Assembly: GCA_017447185.1 (NCBI GenBank)
Contig: JAFSOC010000024.1
Coordinates: 38,776-102,775, forward strand
Origin: Clostridia bacterium
Lineage (GTDB): Bacteria > Bacillota > Clostridia > Christensenellales > Aristaeellaceae
Direction of reading: 5' to 3'
Length of the DNA: 64,000 nucleotides
The translations under genes were made by a program, and so were the position numbers. Positions 47,013 through 55,519 of the stretch are shown here, piece after piece. Position 1 is the stretch's first letter; every line of letters starts with the position of its first letter. Under the pieces are notes generated by a model. That model was not told where the DNA came from. It worked only from the letters and a program-made list of their open reading frames with translations, and made no database searches.

Positions 47013-48308
47013 ATGACTGACAAACGGTTTCACTCGGTGCGCCTGGAAGGCGAGAAGTGCAGGGGATGCACCAACTGCCTGAAGCGCTGCCCGACGGAAG
47101 CAATCCGGGTGCGGGGCGGACGGGCCCACATCATTGATGAGCGCTGCATCGACTGCGGCGAGTGCATCCGGGTATGCTCCTACCACGCGAAGGTGGCGGT
47201 CACGGATCCGCTGAGCGCCATTTCCCAGTTCAAGTACAAGATTGCGCTGCCGGCGCCCAGCCTGTACGGCCAGTTCAGCAACCTGAAGAGCATCTCCCAG
47301 GTGCTGGGCGGACTGAAACGGATGGGCTTCGACGAGGTGTATGAAGTGGCCCGGGGCGCAGATGTGGTCAGCAAGGCCATCCGGGAGCGGCTGAAGGATC
47401 CGAAGCTGCCCAGGCCTGTGATTTCGTCCGCGTGTCCCGCGATTGTGCGGCTGATCCAGGTCCGTTTTCCGGATCTGATTGACCATATTGTGGACGTGCG
47501 CCAGCCGATGGAAGTGGCGGCGATGATCGCCCGGAAGGAATTCGCCCGGAAGTACGGGGCGGATCCGAAGGATATCGGCTGCTTCTTTATCACGCCCTGC
47601 CCGGCAAAGGTGACGGCAATCCGGAATCCCATCGGGCATGAAAAGAGCGCGGTGAACGGCGCCATCTCCGTGCTGGAGATTTACGGGCTGCTGTCCAGCC
47701 AGCTGAAGAACACGCCGGTGGACCTGACGCTGGAGGAAGCGTCCGACCTGGGCGTGGGCTGGGCCCGGAGCGGCGGCGAGAGCTTTGCCGTGAGCCCGGA
47801 GGATTCCATGGCGGTGGACGGCATTGAGAACTGCATCCGTGTGCTGGAGGAAATCGAGGACAACCGGCTGAAGGGCCTGGAGTTCTTCGAGGGAGCCGCC
47901 TGCACGGGCGGATGCGTCGGCGGACCGCTGAACTTCGAGAACAACTATGTGGCGCGGTCGGAGATCCGGAAACTTTCCGCCAGGGAAGAAAACCCGGACC
48001 TGAACGTGGACAGCGGCATGATGACGAAGTACGACCTGTACATGAGCGGGCGGATCCTGCCGAACTCCGCCATGAAGCTGGATGACGACCTGATGGAAGC
48101 CATGCGGAAGATGGAGCGGATCGAGAAACTGTACAGCCAGCTGCCCGGATTTGATTGCGGCAGCTGCGGAAGCCCGACCTGCCGGACCTTCGCGGAGGAC
48201 GTGATCCAGGGCGACGCCACGAAGATGGACTGCATCCATATGATGAAGGACCAGCTGCGGGTGATGGCAGAGCAGATGGTGAATCTTGCGAAAACAACGC
48301 GCGAATAA
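47013..48308 (+). CDS. HydS-like sensory [FeFe]-hydrogenase with Fe-S domains
   Basis: 431 residues. N-terminal 2[4Fe-4S] ferredoxin part (CRGCTNCLKRCPTEAI and CIDCGECIRVCSYHAK). The central hydrogenase large-subunit domain has modified H-cluster loops: SSACPAIVRLIQ for the TSCCPxW loop, FFITPCPAKVTAI for MPCxxK, and EGAACTGGCVGG for the third. A C-terminal Fe4S domain carries GFDCGSCGSPTCRTFAED. Altered loop 1 and the neighbouring regulators fit a redox or hydrogen sensor rather than a main catalyst. Confidence 0.88.
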   Translation: MTDKRFHSVRLEGEKCRGCTNCLKRCPTEAIRVRGGRAHIIDERCIDCGECIRVCSYHAKVAVTDPLSAISQFKYKIALPAPSLYGQFSNLKSISQVLGGLKRMGFDEVYEVARGADVVSKAIRERLKDPKLPRPVISSACPAIVRLIQVRFPDLIDHIVDVRQPMEVAAMIARKEFARKYGADPKDIGCFFITPCPAKVTAIRNPIGHEKSAVNGAISVLEIYGLLSSQLKNTPVDLTLEEASDLGVGWARSGGESFAVSPEDSMAVDGIENCIRVLEEIEDNRLKGLEFFEGAACTGGCVGGPLNFENNYVARSEIRKLSAREENPDLNVDSGMMTKYDLYMSGRILPNSAMKLDDDLMEAMRKMERIEKLYSQLPGFDCGSCGSPTCRTFAEDVIQGDATKMDCIHMMKDQLRVMAEQMVNLAKTTRE

Positions 48309-48332
48309 TGTTATATTTCGGAGGATAAGGAC

Positions 48333-48674
48333 ATGACGGTTCAGGAAATGATCGGACTGATTGATGCGAAGGATATGACACCGGAGACAGACAAAAAGAC
48401 GGAGGTTACCTGCGGGTATACCTGCGACCTGCTGAGCTGGGTGATGGCCCACGGCGCAGCGGGCATGGCCTGGGTGACGGTGCAGACGCACATGAACGTG
48501 ATCGCGGTGGCCAGCCTGATGGAAATGGCTGCGGTGATCATTCCGGAAGGCATCGAGATGGAAGCTCCCTCGCTGGAAAAAGCGAAAGAAGAGGGTATCT
48601 CCGTGCTGGAAAGCCCGCTGACGGCGTATGAAATCTGCGCGCGGCTGGCGGCGAAGGGCCTGGCAGCGAAGTAA
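48333..48674 (+). CDS. Second DRTGG-like domain protein
   Basis: 113 residues behind CGGAGG. Contains GYTCDLLSWVMAHGAAGMAW and GISVLESPLTAYEICARLAA, matching the end of the first DRTGG protein (SPLTTYTACGEL). It follows hydS and precedes the PHP gene in the regulatory block. Confidence 0.8.
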   Translation: MTVQEMIGLIDAKDMTPETDKKTEVTCGYTCDLLSWVMAHGAAGMAWVTVQTHMNVIAVASLMEMAAVIIPEGIEMEAPSLEKAKEEGISVLESPLTAYEICARLAAKGLAAK

Positions 48675-48712
48675 TCAGTTTTTAGTTGTTGGTTATTAGT
48701 TTTAGTGTGAGT
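48672..48712. repeat. Degenerate 7-base periodic repeat
   Basis: TTAGTTG, TTGGTTA, TTAGTTT and TAGTGTG-like units just after the DRTGG-like gene, of the same character as the tracts at 3826 and 46112. Confidence 0.4.
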
Positions 48713-48726
48713 AGGGAGGAATGGGT

Positions 48727-49416
48727 ATGTTCGTAGATCTGCATATGCATTCCTGCCTGAGTCCCTGCGCGGATGACGACATGACGCCCGCGAATATCTG
48801 CGGTATGGCGCATATCAAGGGCCTGCAGGCCATCGCTGTGACGGACCACAATACAGCCCGGAATCTGCCGTATGTGAAGGAAGCGGCGGATTACTACGGG
48901 CTGATTTTGCTGCCCGGAATGGAGATCACCACGAAGGAGGAAGTGCACCTGCTGGGGTATTTCCGGGACGTGGAAACGGCGGTGGAGGCAGGAGAAATCT
49001 TCACGGAACACCTGCCGAAGATGAAAAACCGGCCGGACTATTTCGGAAACCAGTATGTGATGAACACGGACGACGAGATCGTGGCGGTGGAAGACCGGCT
49101 GCTGATCGGCTCCACGGACCTGGATCTCGGGGAATGTACGAAGATCATCCGGGAGCACGGCGGCGCGGCGGTGCCGGCCCATATCAACCGGGGCCACGGA
49201 CTGCTGACGAACCTGGGCCTTTTTCCGGACGAACCTGAATTCCGCGTATGCGAGGTGCGGAAGGAGCTGCCGGTCAATGACAAGCTGGTGGGCAACCGGC
49301 TGCGGCTGCAGTCCTCGGATGCGCACCACCTGGGGGATATCCTGGAAGCTGTTTTCGACCTGGAGGTGGAGCGGTTCTCCCTGGGAGGACTGTTTGAGAA
49401 GATTAGCGGCCAGTAA
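48727..49416 (+). CDS. PHP-domain phosphoesterase
   Basis: 229 residues from ATG 48727; GGGAGG (48714-48719) is seven bases upstream, while ATG 48721 is too close. Metal motifs DLHMHSCLSPC, VTDHNTA, GMEITTKEEVHLLGYF, PAHINRGHG and SSDAHH give the complete PHP set. It hydrolyses a phosphoester, substrate unknown. PHP genes recur in this hydrogenase neighbourhood. A terminator follows. Confidence 0.87.
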   Translation: MFVDLHMHSCLSPCADDDMTPANICGMAHIKGLQAIAVTDHNTARNLPYVKEAADYYGLILLPGMEITTKEEVHLLGYFRDVETAVEAGEIFTEHLPKMKNRPDYFGNQYVMNTDDEIVAVEDRLLIGSTDLDLGECTKIIREHGGAAVPAHINRGHGLLTNLGLFPDEPEFRVCEVRKELPVNDKLVGNRLRLQSSDAHHLGDILEAVFDLEVERFSLGGLFEKISGQ

Positions 49417-49441
49417 GACTTGAAAGTGTTGCCGGAGAAGG

Positions 49442-49481
49442 ACTTTGGTTAGCAGGAGCTAACCAAAGTTCATTATTTCTT
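49442..49481 (+). terminator. Intrinsic terminator after PHP gene
   Basis: ACTTTGGTTAG (49442-49452) and CTAACCAAAGT (49459-49469) form a perfect 11-bp stem with loop CAGGAG, then a T-rich run. A binding site for a redox regulator cannot be excluded. Confidence 0.7.
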
Positions 49482-49494
49482 AAAGGAAAAACAC

Positions 49495-49523
49495 TTTTCA
49501 TGCCGGTAAAATTATGGTATCCT
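49495..49523 (+). promoter_or_regulatory. Candidate promoter of hydCBA operon
   Basis: TTTTCA (49495-49500), 17-base spacer, TATCCT (49518-49523), 73 bases before the HydC start; the -35 box is weak. Confidence 0.4.
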
Positions 49524-49595
49524 TATTAATCGTGGAAAAGGACTTTTGCGTTGTTCTGCAAAAGGTTCAAAATATACAAGGAGGTCAAGGACGGT

Positions 49596-50066
49596 ATGCC
49601 TGACAACAAGGAAAAGTACGCAAAGTTGCAGGAGGTCATTGAAAAGCGCAAAGGCGAACGCGGCGCTGTGATGCCCTGTCTGCAGGAAGCCATGAACATC
49701 TTCGGCTATGTGCCGCAGGACGTTCAGGAGATGATCGCTGACGGACTGGGAGTAACCCTGTCTGAAGTATACGGAGTCTCCACCTTCTACTCCCAGTTCT
49801 CCCTGAAGCCCAAGGGAGAGCACGTAATCGGTGTGTGCCTGGGCACCGCCTGCTACGTGAAAGGCAGCCAGAAGATTATCGACAGGATCTCCGAAGAGCT
49901 GAAGATTCAGCCCGGCGATACCACCGACGACGGGAAGTTCACCCTGAACGCCACCCGGTGCCTCGGCGCCTGCGGCCTGGCCCCCGTTATGATGATCGGT
50001 GAGGAAGTGTACGGCCGTCTGACTCCGGACAAGGTTCCGGAAATCCTGGACAAGTACCGTGCGTGA
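49596..50066 (+). CDS. hydC: HydC / NuoE-like [2Fe-2S] subunit of bifurcating hydrogenase
   Basis: 156 residues from ATG 49596 (AAGGAGG upstream). Thioredoxin-like [2Fe-2S] domain with VCLGTACYVKGS and TRCLGACGLAPVM providing four Cys, after a helical N-terminal part (EVYGVSTFYSQFSLKPKGEH). It passes electrons between the flavin subunit and HydA in the NADH/ferredoxin-linked complex. The last eight bases overlap the next gene. Confidence 0.92.
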   Translation: MPDNKEKYAKLQEVIEKRKGERGAVMPCLQEAMNIFGYVPQDVQEMIADGLGVTLSEVYGVSTFYSQFSLKPKGEHVIGVCLGTACYVKGSQKIIDRISEELKIQPGDTTDDGKFTLNATRCLGACGLAPVMMIGEEVYGRLTPDKVPEILDKYRA

Positions 50067-50616
50067 CCTGAGCCTGCATCTGCTGGATCTGGCGCAGAAC
50101 AGCATCACCGCCGGGGCCAACCTGGTGACGGTGCGGCTGACGCTGGAGGAAAGCGGAATGCTGACGATGCAGCTGGAGGATGACGGCAAGGGCATGAGCC
50201 CGGAACTGCTCCAGCGCGTGACCAGCCCCTTCGCCACCACCCGGACCACCCGCAAGGTCGGACTGGGGATCCCCATGATGAAGGAAAACGCCGAGAAAGC
50301 CGGCGGGACCTTCCAGCTGGAGAGCGAAGAGGGAAAGGGCACGGTACTGACCGCGTCCATGGACACGAAAAACATCGACTGCCTGCCCCCGGGGGATGTG
50401 AGCGGAACGCTCCTGAGCCTGATGCTGACCAATCCCCTGCATCCGGATTTCCGGATTGAGAGCCGCAGCCCGAAAGGGGAGAGCGCTTTCGACACGCGGG
50501 AAGTACGGGCCGCGCTGGGCAGCGATATCCCATTCAATGAGCCTTCCGTAGCCGCCTGGCTGAAGGAAGCGCTGGACGAGGAAATGAATACAATCTTTGG
50601 AGGTGTATGGATATGA
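50059..50616 (+). CDS. HATPase_c-domain protein in hydrogenase operon
   Basis: 185 residues starting at GTG 50059 within the hydC end. N box LHLLDLAQNSITAGA, G1 LEDDGKGMSPELLQRVTSPFATTR, G2 GLGIPMMKENAEKAGG. It is a histidine-kinase-like ATPase without a phospho-acceptor domain. The C-terminal 60 residues are extra. This is the second small ATPase of the locus and is coupled by ATGA to the ferredoxin gene. Confidence 0.85.
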   Translation: MRDLSLHLLDLAQNSITAGANLVTVRLTLEESGMLTMQLEDDGKGMSPELLQRVTSPFATTRTTRKVGLGIPMMKENAEKAGGTFQLESEEGKGTVLTASMDTKNIDCLPPGDVSGTLLSLMLTNPLHPDFRIESRSPKGESAFDTREVRAALGSDIPFNEPSVAAWLKEALDEEMNTIFGGVWI

Positions 50617-50981
50617 AATCTTTGGCGGATCTGGAAGCCATCCGTGCGAAAACACTGGAAAACATCAACATGCGGAAAGATGAAGACGCTGCCCGCGTCG
50701 TCATCGGCATGGCCACCTGCGGTATTGCCGCCGGCGCCCGCCCCGTGATGCTGGCTTTTATGGATGAAATTCAGAAGCGGAACCTGCAGCACGTCACCGT
50801 GAGCCAGACCGGCTGCATCGGCATGTGCCGCTATGAGCCCATGCTGGACGTGATCCTGCCGGGCCAGGAAAAGGTGACCTACATCCATGTAAAGCCTGAA
50901 ATGGTACCGCGCATTGTTTCCGAGCACATTGTTAACGGCCATCCGGTGGAAGAGTACACCATCGGCGCCGCGAATGACTAA
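50613..50981 (+). CDS. (2Fe-2S) thioredoxin-like ferredoxin
   Basis: 122 residues from ATG 50613 (GGAGG nine bases upstream). ATCGIAAGARPVMLAFMDEI and QTGCIGMCRYEP supply the four Cys of a thioredoxin-fold [2Fe-2S] protein. This small protein normally lies between hydC and hydB in such operons and probably carries electrons within or to the complex. Confidence 0.88.
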   Translation: MKSLADLEAIRAKTLENINMRKDEDAARVVIGMATCGIAAGARPVMLAFMDEIQKRNLQHVTVSQTGCIGMCRYEPMLDVILPGQEKVTYIHVKPEMVPRIVSEHIVNGHPVEEYTIGAAND

Positions 50982-51000
50982 TTAGAGGAGGAAAACCCAG

Positions 51001-52797
51001 ATGGAGCTTTATCGTTCTCATGTGCTGGTCTGCGGCGGCACCGGCTGTACTTCATCCGGCTCTGCGAAGCTGATTGAACGCTTCGAGGAGCAGCTGAAGG
51101 AAAAAGGCCTTGACAAGGAAGTCAAGGTAGTCCGTACGGGTTGCTTCGGTCTGTGCGAAGCGGGCCCCGTTGTCATCGTTTATCCCGAAGGAACGTTCTA
51201 CAGCCGCGTGAAGGAAGAAGATGTGGACGAGATCGTTTCCGAGCACCTGCTGAAGGGCCGCAAGGTTCAGCGGCTGGTCTACGTGGATCACAAGACCCAT
51301 GAATCCAGCGTGCAGAAGAGCCTGAGCGAAATCGGCTTCTACAAGCAGCAGATGCGTGTTGCGCTGCGGAACTGCGGCGTGATCGATCCCGAGAACATCG
51401 ATGAATACATCGCTTTCGACGGCTACAAGGCTCTGGCCAAGGCTCTGACCGAGATGACCCCCGAACAGGTTATCGACGAAATGCTGAAGTCCGGACTGCG
51501 CGGCCGCGGCGGCGCCGGATTCCCCACCGGCAAGAAGTGGCAGTTCGCCCGGGCCTCCAAGGCGGAGCACAAGTACTTCGTGTGTAACGCTGACGAAGGC
51601 GACCCCGGCGCCTTCATGGACCGCTCCCTGCTGGAAGGCGATCCCCACGCGATTCTGGAAGCCATGGCCATCGGCGGATACGCCATCGGCGCGGACGAAG
51701 GCTGGATCTACGTTCGTGCGGAGTATCCCATCGCCGTGAAGCGGCTGGAGAAGGCTATCGAGCAGGCACATGAATACGGCCTGCTGGGCAACAATATCTT
51801 CGGCACCGACTTCAACTTCGACATTCACATCCGCCTGGGCGCCGGCGCGTTCGTGTGCGGCGAGGAAACCGCCCTGATGGCCTCCATCGAAGGCCGCCGC
51901 GGTGAGCCCAAGCCGAAGCCCCCGTTCCCGGCAGTGAAGGGTCTGTTCGACAGCCCCACCAACATCAACAACGTTGAAACCCTGGGCAATGTGGCCCAGA
52001 TCATCCTGAAGGGTGCGGACTGGTTCCGCTCCATCGGCACCGAGCGCTCCACGGGCACCAAGGTGTTCGCGCTGGGCGGCAAGATCAACAACACCGGTCT
52101 GGTGGAAGTGCCCATGGGTATCCCGCTGCGCACGATCATCGAAGACATCGGCGGCGGCTGCCCGAATGGCAAGAAGTTCAAGGCCGTGCAGACCGGCGGT
52201 CCTTCCGGCGGATGTATCCCGGCTGAACTGCTGGACACCCCCGTTGAGTACGACACGCTGACTGCCATCGGCGCCATGATGGGTTCCGGCGGTATGATCG
52301 TCATGGACGAAGACAACTGTATGGTTGACATCGCCCGCTTCTTCCTGGACTTCACCGTGGACGAGAGCTGCGGAAAGTGCACCCCCTGCCGGATCGGTAC
52401 CCGCCGGATGCTGGAGATCCTCGAGCGGATCACCCAGGGCAAGGGCGAGGAAGGCGACATCGAGAAGCTGCAGGAGCTGGCTGAGAGCATCAAGAACAGC
52501 GCCCTGTGCGGTCTGGGCCAGACGGCTCCGAACCCCGTGCTTTCCACGATCAAGTACTTCCGTGATGAGTACGAAGCACACATTAAGGAAAAGCGGTGCC
52601 CGGCGCATCACTGCCAGGCCCTGCTGAATTACGAGATCACCGACGCCTGCCGCGGCTGCACCGCCTGCGCGCGCAAGTGCCCCGTGAACGCCATCACCGG
52701 CACTGTCAAGGAACGCCATGTGATCGATCAGTCCAAGTGCATCAAGTGCGGATCTTGCATCGCAACCTGTAAGTTCGGCGCTATCGTGAAGAAGTAA
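51001..52797 (+). CDS. hydB: HydB / NuoF-like flavin subunit of bifurcating hydrogenase
   Basis: 598 residues. N-terminal [2Fe-2S] thioredoxin domain (VCGGTGCTSSGS, RTGCFGLCEAGP). NuoF core with FMN site GLRGRGGAGFPTGKKWQFA and NADH region, SLBB domain, and [4Fe-4S] ESCGKCTPCRIGTRRM. The C-terminal two-cluster ferredoxin has CRGCTACARKCPVNAI and CIKCGSCIATCKFGAI. This is the NAD(H)- and ferredoxin-linked subunit where electron bifurcation occurs. All cluster ligands are present. Confidence 0.95.
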   Translation: MELYRSHVLVCGGTGCTSSGSAKLIERFEEQLKEKGLDKEVKVVRTGCFGLCEAGPVVIVYPEGTFYSRVKEEDVDEIVSEHLLKGRKVQRLVYVDHKTHESSVQKSLSEIGFYKQQMRVALRNCGVIDPENIDEYIAFDGYKALAKALTEMTPEQVIDEMLKSGLRGRGGAGFPTGKKWQFARASKAEHKYFVCNADEGDPGAFMDRSLLEGDPHAILEAMAIGGYAIGADEGWIYVRAEYPIAVKRLEKAIEQAHEYGLLGNNIFGTDFNFDIHIRLGAGAFVCGEETALMASIEGRRGEPKPKPPFPAVKGLFDSPTNINNVETLGNVAQIILKGADWFRSIGTERSTGTKVFALGGKINNTGLVEVPMGIPLRTIIEDIGGGCPNGKKFKAVQTGGPSGGCIPAELLDTPVEYDTLTAIGAMMGSGGMIVMDEDNCMVDIARFFLDFTVDESCGKCTPCRIGTRRMLEILERITQGKGEEGDIEKLQELAESIKNSALCGLGQTAPNPVLSTIKYFRDEYEAHIKEKRCPAHHCQALLNYEITDACRGCTACARKCPVNAITGTVKERHVIDQSKCIKCGSCIATCKFGAIVKK

Positions 52798-52820
52798 TCG
52801 TGCGAGGAGGAACAACACAA

Positions 52821-54569
52821 ATGGAAAATCTCGTTAAGCTTACGATTGACGGCGTCAGTGTTGAAGTCCCCGCCGGCACGACGGTTCTGGAAGCCGCCAA
52901 AAAGGCTGGAATCAACATCCCCACGCTGTGCTATCTGAAAGACATCAACCAGATCGGCGCCTGCCGCATGTGTATTGTGGATACCGGCGCCCGCGCTTTC
53001 GGCGCGGCCTGCGTTCTGCCCGTTTCTGAAGGCATGAACGTCAAGACCAACACCCCCAAACTGCGGGAAGCCCGCAAGATCAACCTGGAGCTGCTGCTGA
53101 GCAACCATGACAAGCGCTGCCTGGACTGTGCCCGCAACCAGAAGTGCGAACTGCAGCAGATGTGTATCGACCTGGGTGTCGAGGACGTGGATAAGTTCAA
53201 GGGCAAGCAGAACGAATATGACATCGACGACCTGAGCCCCTCCATCGTCCGGAACAACAACAAGTGCATCCTGTGCCGCCGCTGCGTGGCCGCCTGCAAC
53301 AACACGCAGGCTGTCGGCGTGATCGGACCCATGGGACGCGGTTTCAAGACCCAGATCCGGAGCGCCTGGGAACAGCCCCTGAACGACGTGGCCTGCATCA
53401 ACTGCGGCCAGTGTATCGCGGCCTGCCCGACCGGCGCTCTGTATGAGAAGGATTCCACCAAGGCGGTCTGGAACCTGCTGGCGGACGAGACCAAGCATGT
53501 GGTCGTGCAGCCCGCTCCCGCGGTTCGCGCTGCACTGGGCGAAGAGTTCGGCATCCCGATGGGCACTTCCGTGACCGGGAAAATGGCTGCCGCGCTGCGC
53601 CGCCTGGGCTTCGAAAAAGTGTTCGACACCGACTGGGCCGCTGACCTGACCATCCTGGAAGAAGGCACCGAATTCATCGGCCGGCTGACCAACAAGGGTG
53701 TGCTGCCGCTGATCACCAGCTGCTCTCCCGGTTGGATCAAGTTCTGCGAAACCTACTATCCGGACTTCATCCCGAACCTGTCCAGCTGCAAGTCTCCCCA
53801 CGAAATGGAAGGCGCCATGATCAAGAGCTACTGGGCGGAGAAGGAAGGCATCGATCCCAAGGATATCCGCGTGGTGTCCGTGATGCCCTGTACCGCGAAG
53901 AAGTTCGAAGCGAAGCGTCCCGAGCTGAGCCACAACGGCATGCAGGACGTGGACGAGGTCATTACGACCCGCGAACTGGCCCGCATGATCAAGGAAGCCG
54001 GTATCGACTTCGTGAACCTGCCGGATGAAGACTTTGATCCCATGCTGGGCGAAAGCACCGGCGCGGGCGTCATCTTCGGCGCGACCGGCGGCGTTATGGA
54101 AGCTGCCCTGCGTACCGTGTATGAAAAGGTGACCGGCGAAACCCTGAAGGATGTAGACTTTACGGCCGTACGCGGCACCGAAGGCATCAAGGAAGCCACC
54201 ATCAAGGTGGGCGACCTGGATGTGAACGTTGCGGTTGCCCATGGCACTGCCAACGCTGCCAAACTGCTGGACAGCATCCGCAGCGGCAAGAAGACCTACC
54301 ACTTCATCGAGGTGATGGGCTGCCCCGGCGGCTGCGTCACCGGCGGCGGCCAGCCGATCGTTTCCGCCCAGAAGCGGATGGAGTGCGATCCCAAGGCGCT
54401 GCGCGCTGCGGCCCTGTACAATGAGGATGCGAACAAGCCTTCGCGCAAGAGCCACGAGAACGCCTCTGTGATGGCCCTGTACAAGGACTACCTGGGCGAG
54501 CCCAACAGCCATCTGGCGCACGAGCTGCTGCACACCCATTACCAGGAGCGGCCGAAGTACACCAAGTAA
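52821..54569 (+). CDS. hydA: HydA, catalytic [FeFe]-hydrogenase subunit
   Basis: 582 residues from ATG 52821 (GAGGAGG ten bases upstream). Accessory clusters: [2Fe-2S] (CYLKDINQIGACRMC), His-ligated HDKRCLDCARNQKCELQQMC, and two [4Fe-4S] (CILCRRCVAAC, CINCGQCIAACPTGAL). H-cluster loops: TSCSPGW (about residue 298), MPCTAKKFEA and EVMGCPGGCVTGGG. It reduces protons or oxidises H2 with HydB and HydC. The first loop has Ser where many enzymes have a second Cys. A strong terminator ends the operon. Confidence 0.95.
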   Translation: MENLVKLTIDGVSVEVPAGTTVLEAAKKAGINIPTLCYLKDINQIGACRMCIVDTGARAFGAACVLPVSEGMNVKTNTPKLREARKINLELLLSNHDKRCLDCARNQKCELQQMCIDLGVEDVDKFKGKQNEYDIDDLSPSIVRNNNKCILCRRCVAACNNTQAVGVIGPMGRGFKTQIRSAWEQPLNDVACINCGQCIAACPTGALYEKDSTKAVWNLLADETKHVVVQPAPAVRAALGEEFGIPMGTSVTGKMAAALRRLGFEKVFDTDWAADLTILEEGTEFIGRLTNKGVLPLITSCSPGWIKFCETYYPDFIPNLSSCKSPHEMEGAMIKSYWAEKEGIDPKDIRVVSVMPCTAKKFEAKRPELSHNGMQDVDEVITTRELARMIKEAGIDFVNLPDEDFDPMLGESTGAGVIFGATGGVMEAALRTVYEKVTGETLKDVDFTAVRGTEGIKEATIKVGDLDVNVAVAHGTANAAKLLDSIRSGKKTYHFIEVMGCPGGCVTGGGQPIVSAQKRMECDPKALRAAALYNEDANKPSRKSHENASVMALYKDYLGEPNSHLAHELLHTHYQERPKYTK

Positions 54570-54584
54570 TTCCCGATATTCACC

Positions 54585-54614
54585 AACCGCCGGGCAGACA
54601 CCCGGCGGTTTTTT
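54585..54614 (+). terminator. Terminator of hydrogenase operon
   Basis: AACCGCCGGG (54585-54594), CAGACA, CCCGGCGGTT (54601-54610), then T run. Confidence 0.9.
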
Positions 54615-54637
54615 CTGCCCGGAAAGCCGCAGAAATC

Positions 54638-54667
54638 TTTGCAGGAGGGGCCGGGCTGTGGTAAAAT
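54638..54667 (+). promoter_or_regulatory. Candidate promoter of FRG gene
   Basis: TTTGCA (54638-54643), 18-base spacer, TAAAAT (54662-54667). Confidence 0.5.
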
Positions 54668-54698
54668 AAACAAAAACCGAAAGGATGCGTAACGGCAT

Positions 54699-55499
54699 AT
54701 GATACAGGAAGTCAGAATCGCCACGACGGAAGATCTGATGCCCCTGCTGAGCGAACAGGAATACCGGCCGGACCTGGGACGGAACCGGAGCAGTTTCCTG
54801 TACCGGGGCATGCCCGATATTTCCTACCGGATGGTAACCAGCCTCAGCCGTAACTGCAAGCAACTGCAGATTATGCTGGAGCCGGCGATCCTGAATAACT
54901 TTGCCAAGTATGCCCTGCGGGAAGATCCGACGGTGACCCAGAGTATCTGGCACCAGATGATTACCGGCCAGCACAACGGCCTGCCGACCCGGCTGCTGGA
55001 CTGGACCCATTCCGCCCTGGTGGCGCTGCATTTCGCTATGACGGAAGAGAACCTGGCCGATATGGATGCCCACGACTGCATCGTCTGGCGGATTGACATG
55101 AACGAGCAGATGAGCCACCTGCCGGACAAGTACCGCGCGGCCATCGGCCGGGAGCAAACCACACTGTTTTCGGTGGAAATGCTGAACCGGCTGGCTCCCA
55201 CGCTGGATCAGTATGACGAGGATATGGGTGACCGTTCCATGGTCATCATTGAACCGCCGAGCACCAACAACCGGATCATCATGCAGTATTCCTTCTTCTC
55301 GGTGATTCCCATGGGAATCACGGATATCGAAAATTTCCTGGACCAGCACACGAATAACACCGTGAAATACGTGATCGACCGCAGCCTGCGCTGGCGGGTG
55401 CGGGACATGCTGGATTCCCTGAACATCAGCGAGCGCCTGCTGTATCCCGGGCTGGACGGCCTGAGCAAATGGATTGCCCGCCACTATTACGTAAAATAA
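54699..55499 (+). CDS. FRG-domain protein
   Basis: 266 residues. The FRG signature is split as usual: SFLYRGMPDISYRMVTSL near the N-terminus and GQHNGLPTRLLDWTHSALVALHFA in the middle. The C-terminal part, with IEPPSTNNRIIMQYSFFSVIP, also fits the family. FRG proteins occur alone in mobile or defence neighbourhoods and as toxin parts, but their activity is unknown. Here the gene has its own promoter and no obvious partner. Confidence 0.82.
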   Translation: MIQEVRIATTEDLMPLLSEQEYRPDLGRNRSSFLYRGMPDISYRMVTSLSRNCKQLQIMLEPAILNNFAKYALREDPTVTQSIWHQMITGQHNGLPTRLLDWTHSALVALHFAMTEENLADMDAHDCIVWRIDMNEQMSHLPDKYRAAIGREQTTLFSVEMLNRLAPTLDQYDEDMGDRSMVIIEPPSTNNRIIMQYSFFSVIPMGITDIENFLDQHTNNTVKYVIDRSLRWRVRDMLDSLNISERLLYPGLDGLSKWIARHYYVK

Positions 55500-55519
55500 T
55501 CATGAAGGAGATAAAGCAG

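Noticed and set aside
49442-49469. Rex operator before hydC
   Set aside because: The palindrome differs from the TTGTTAA-type Rex site and is followed by a T-rich run, so a terminator fits better.
52728-55484. 918-codon antisense frame across hydA and the FRG gene
   Set aside because: Crosses a strong terminator and two established genes; composition-driven.
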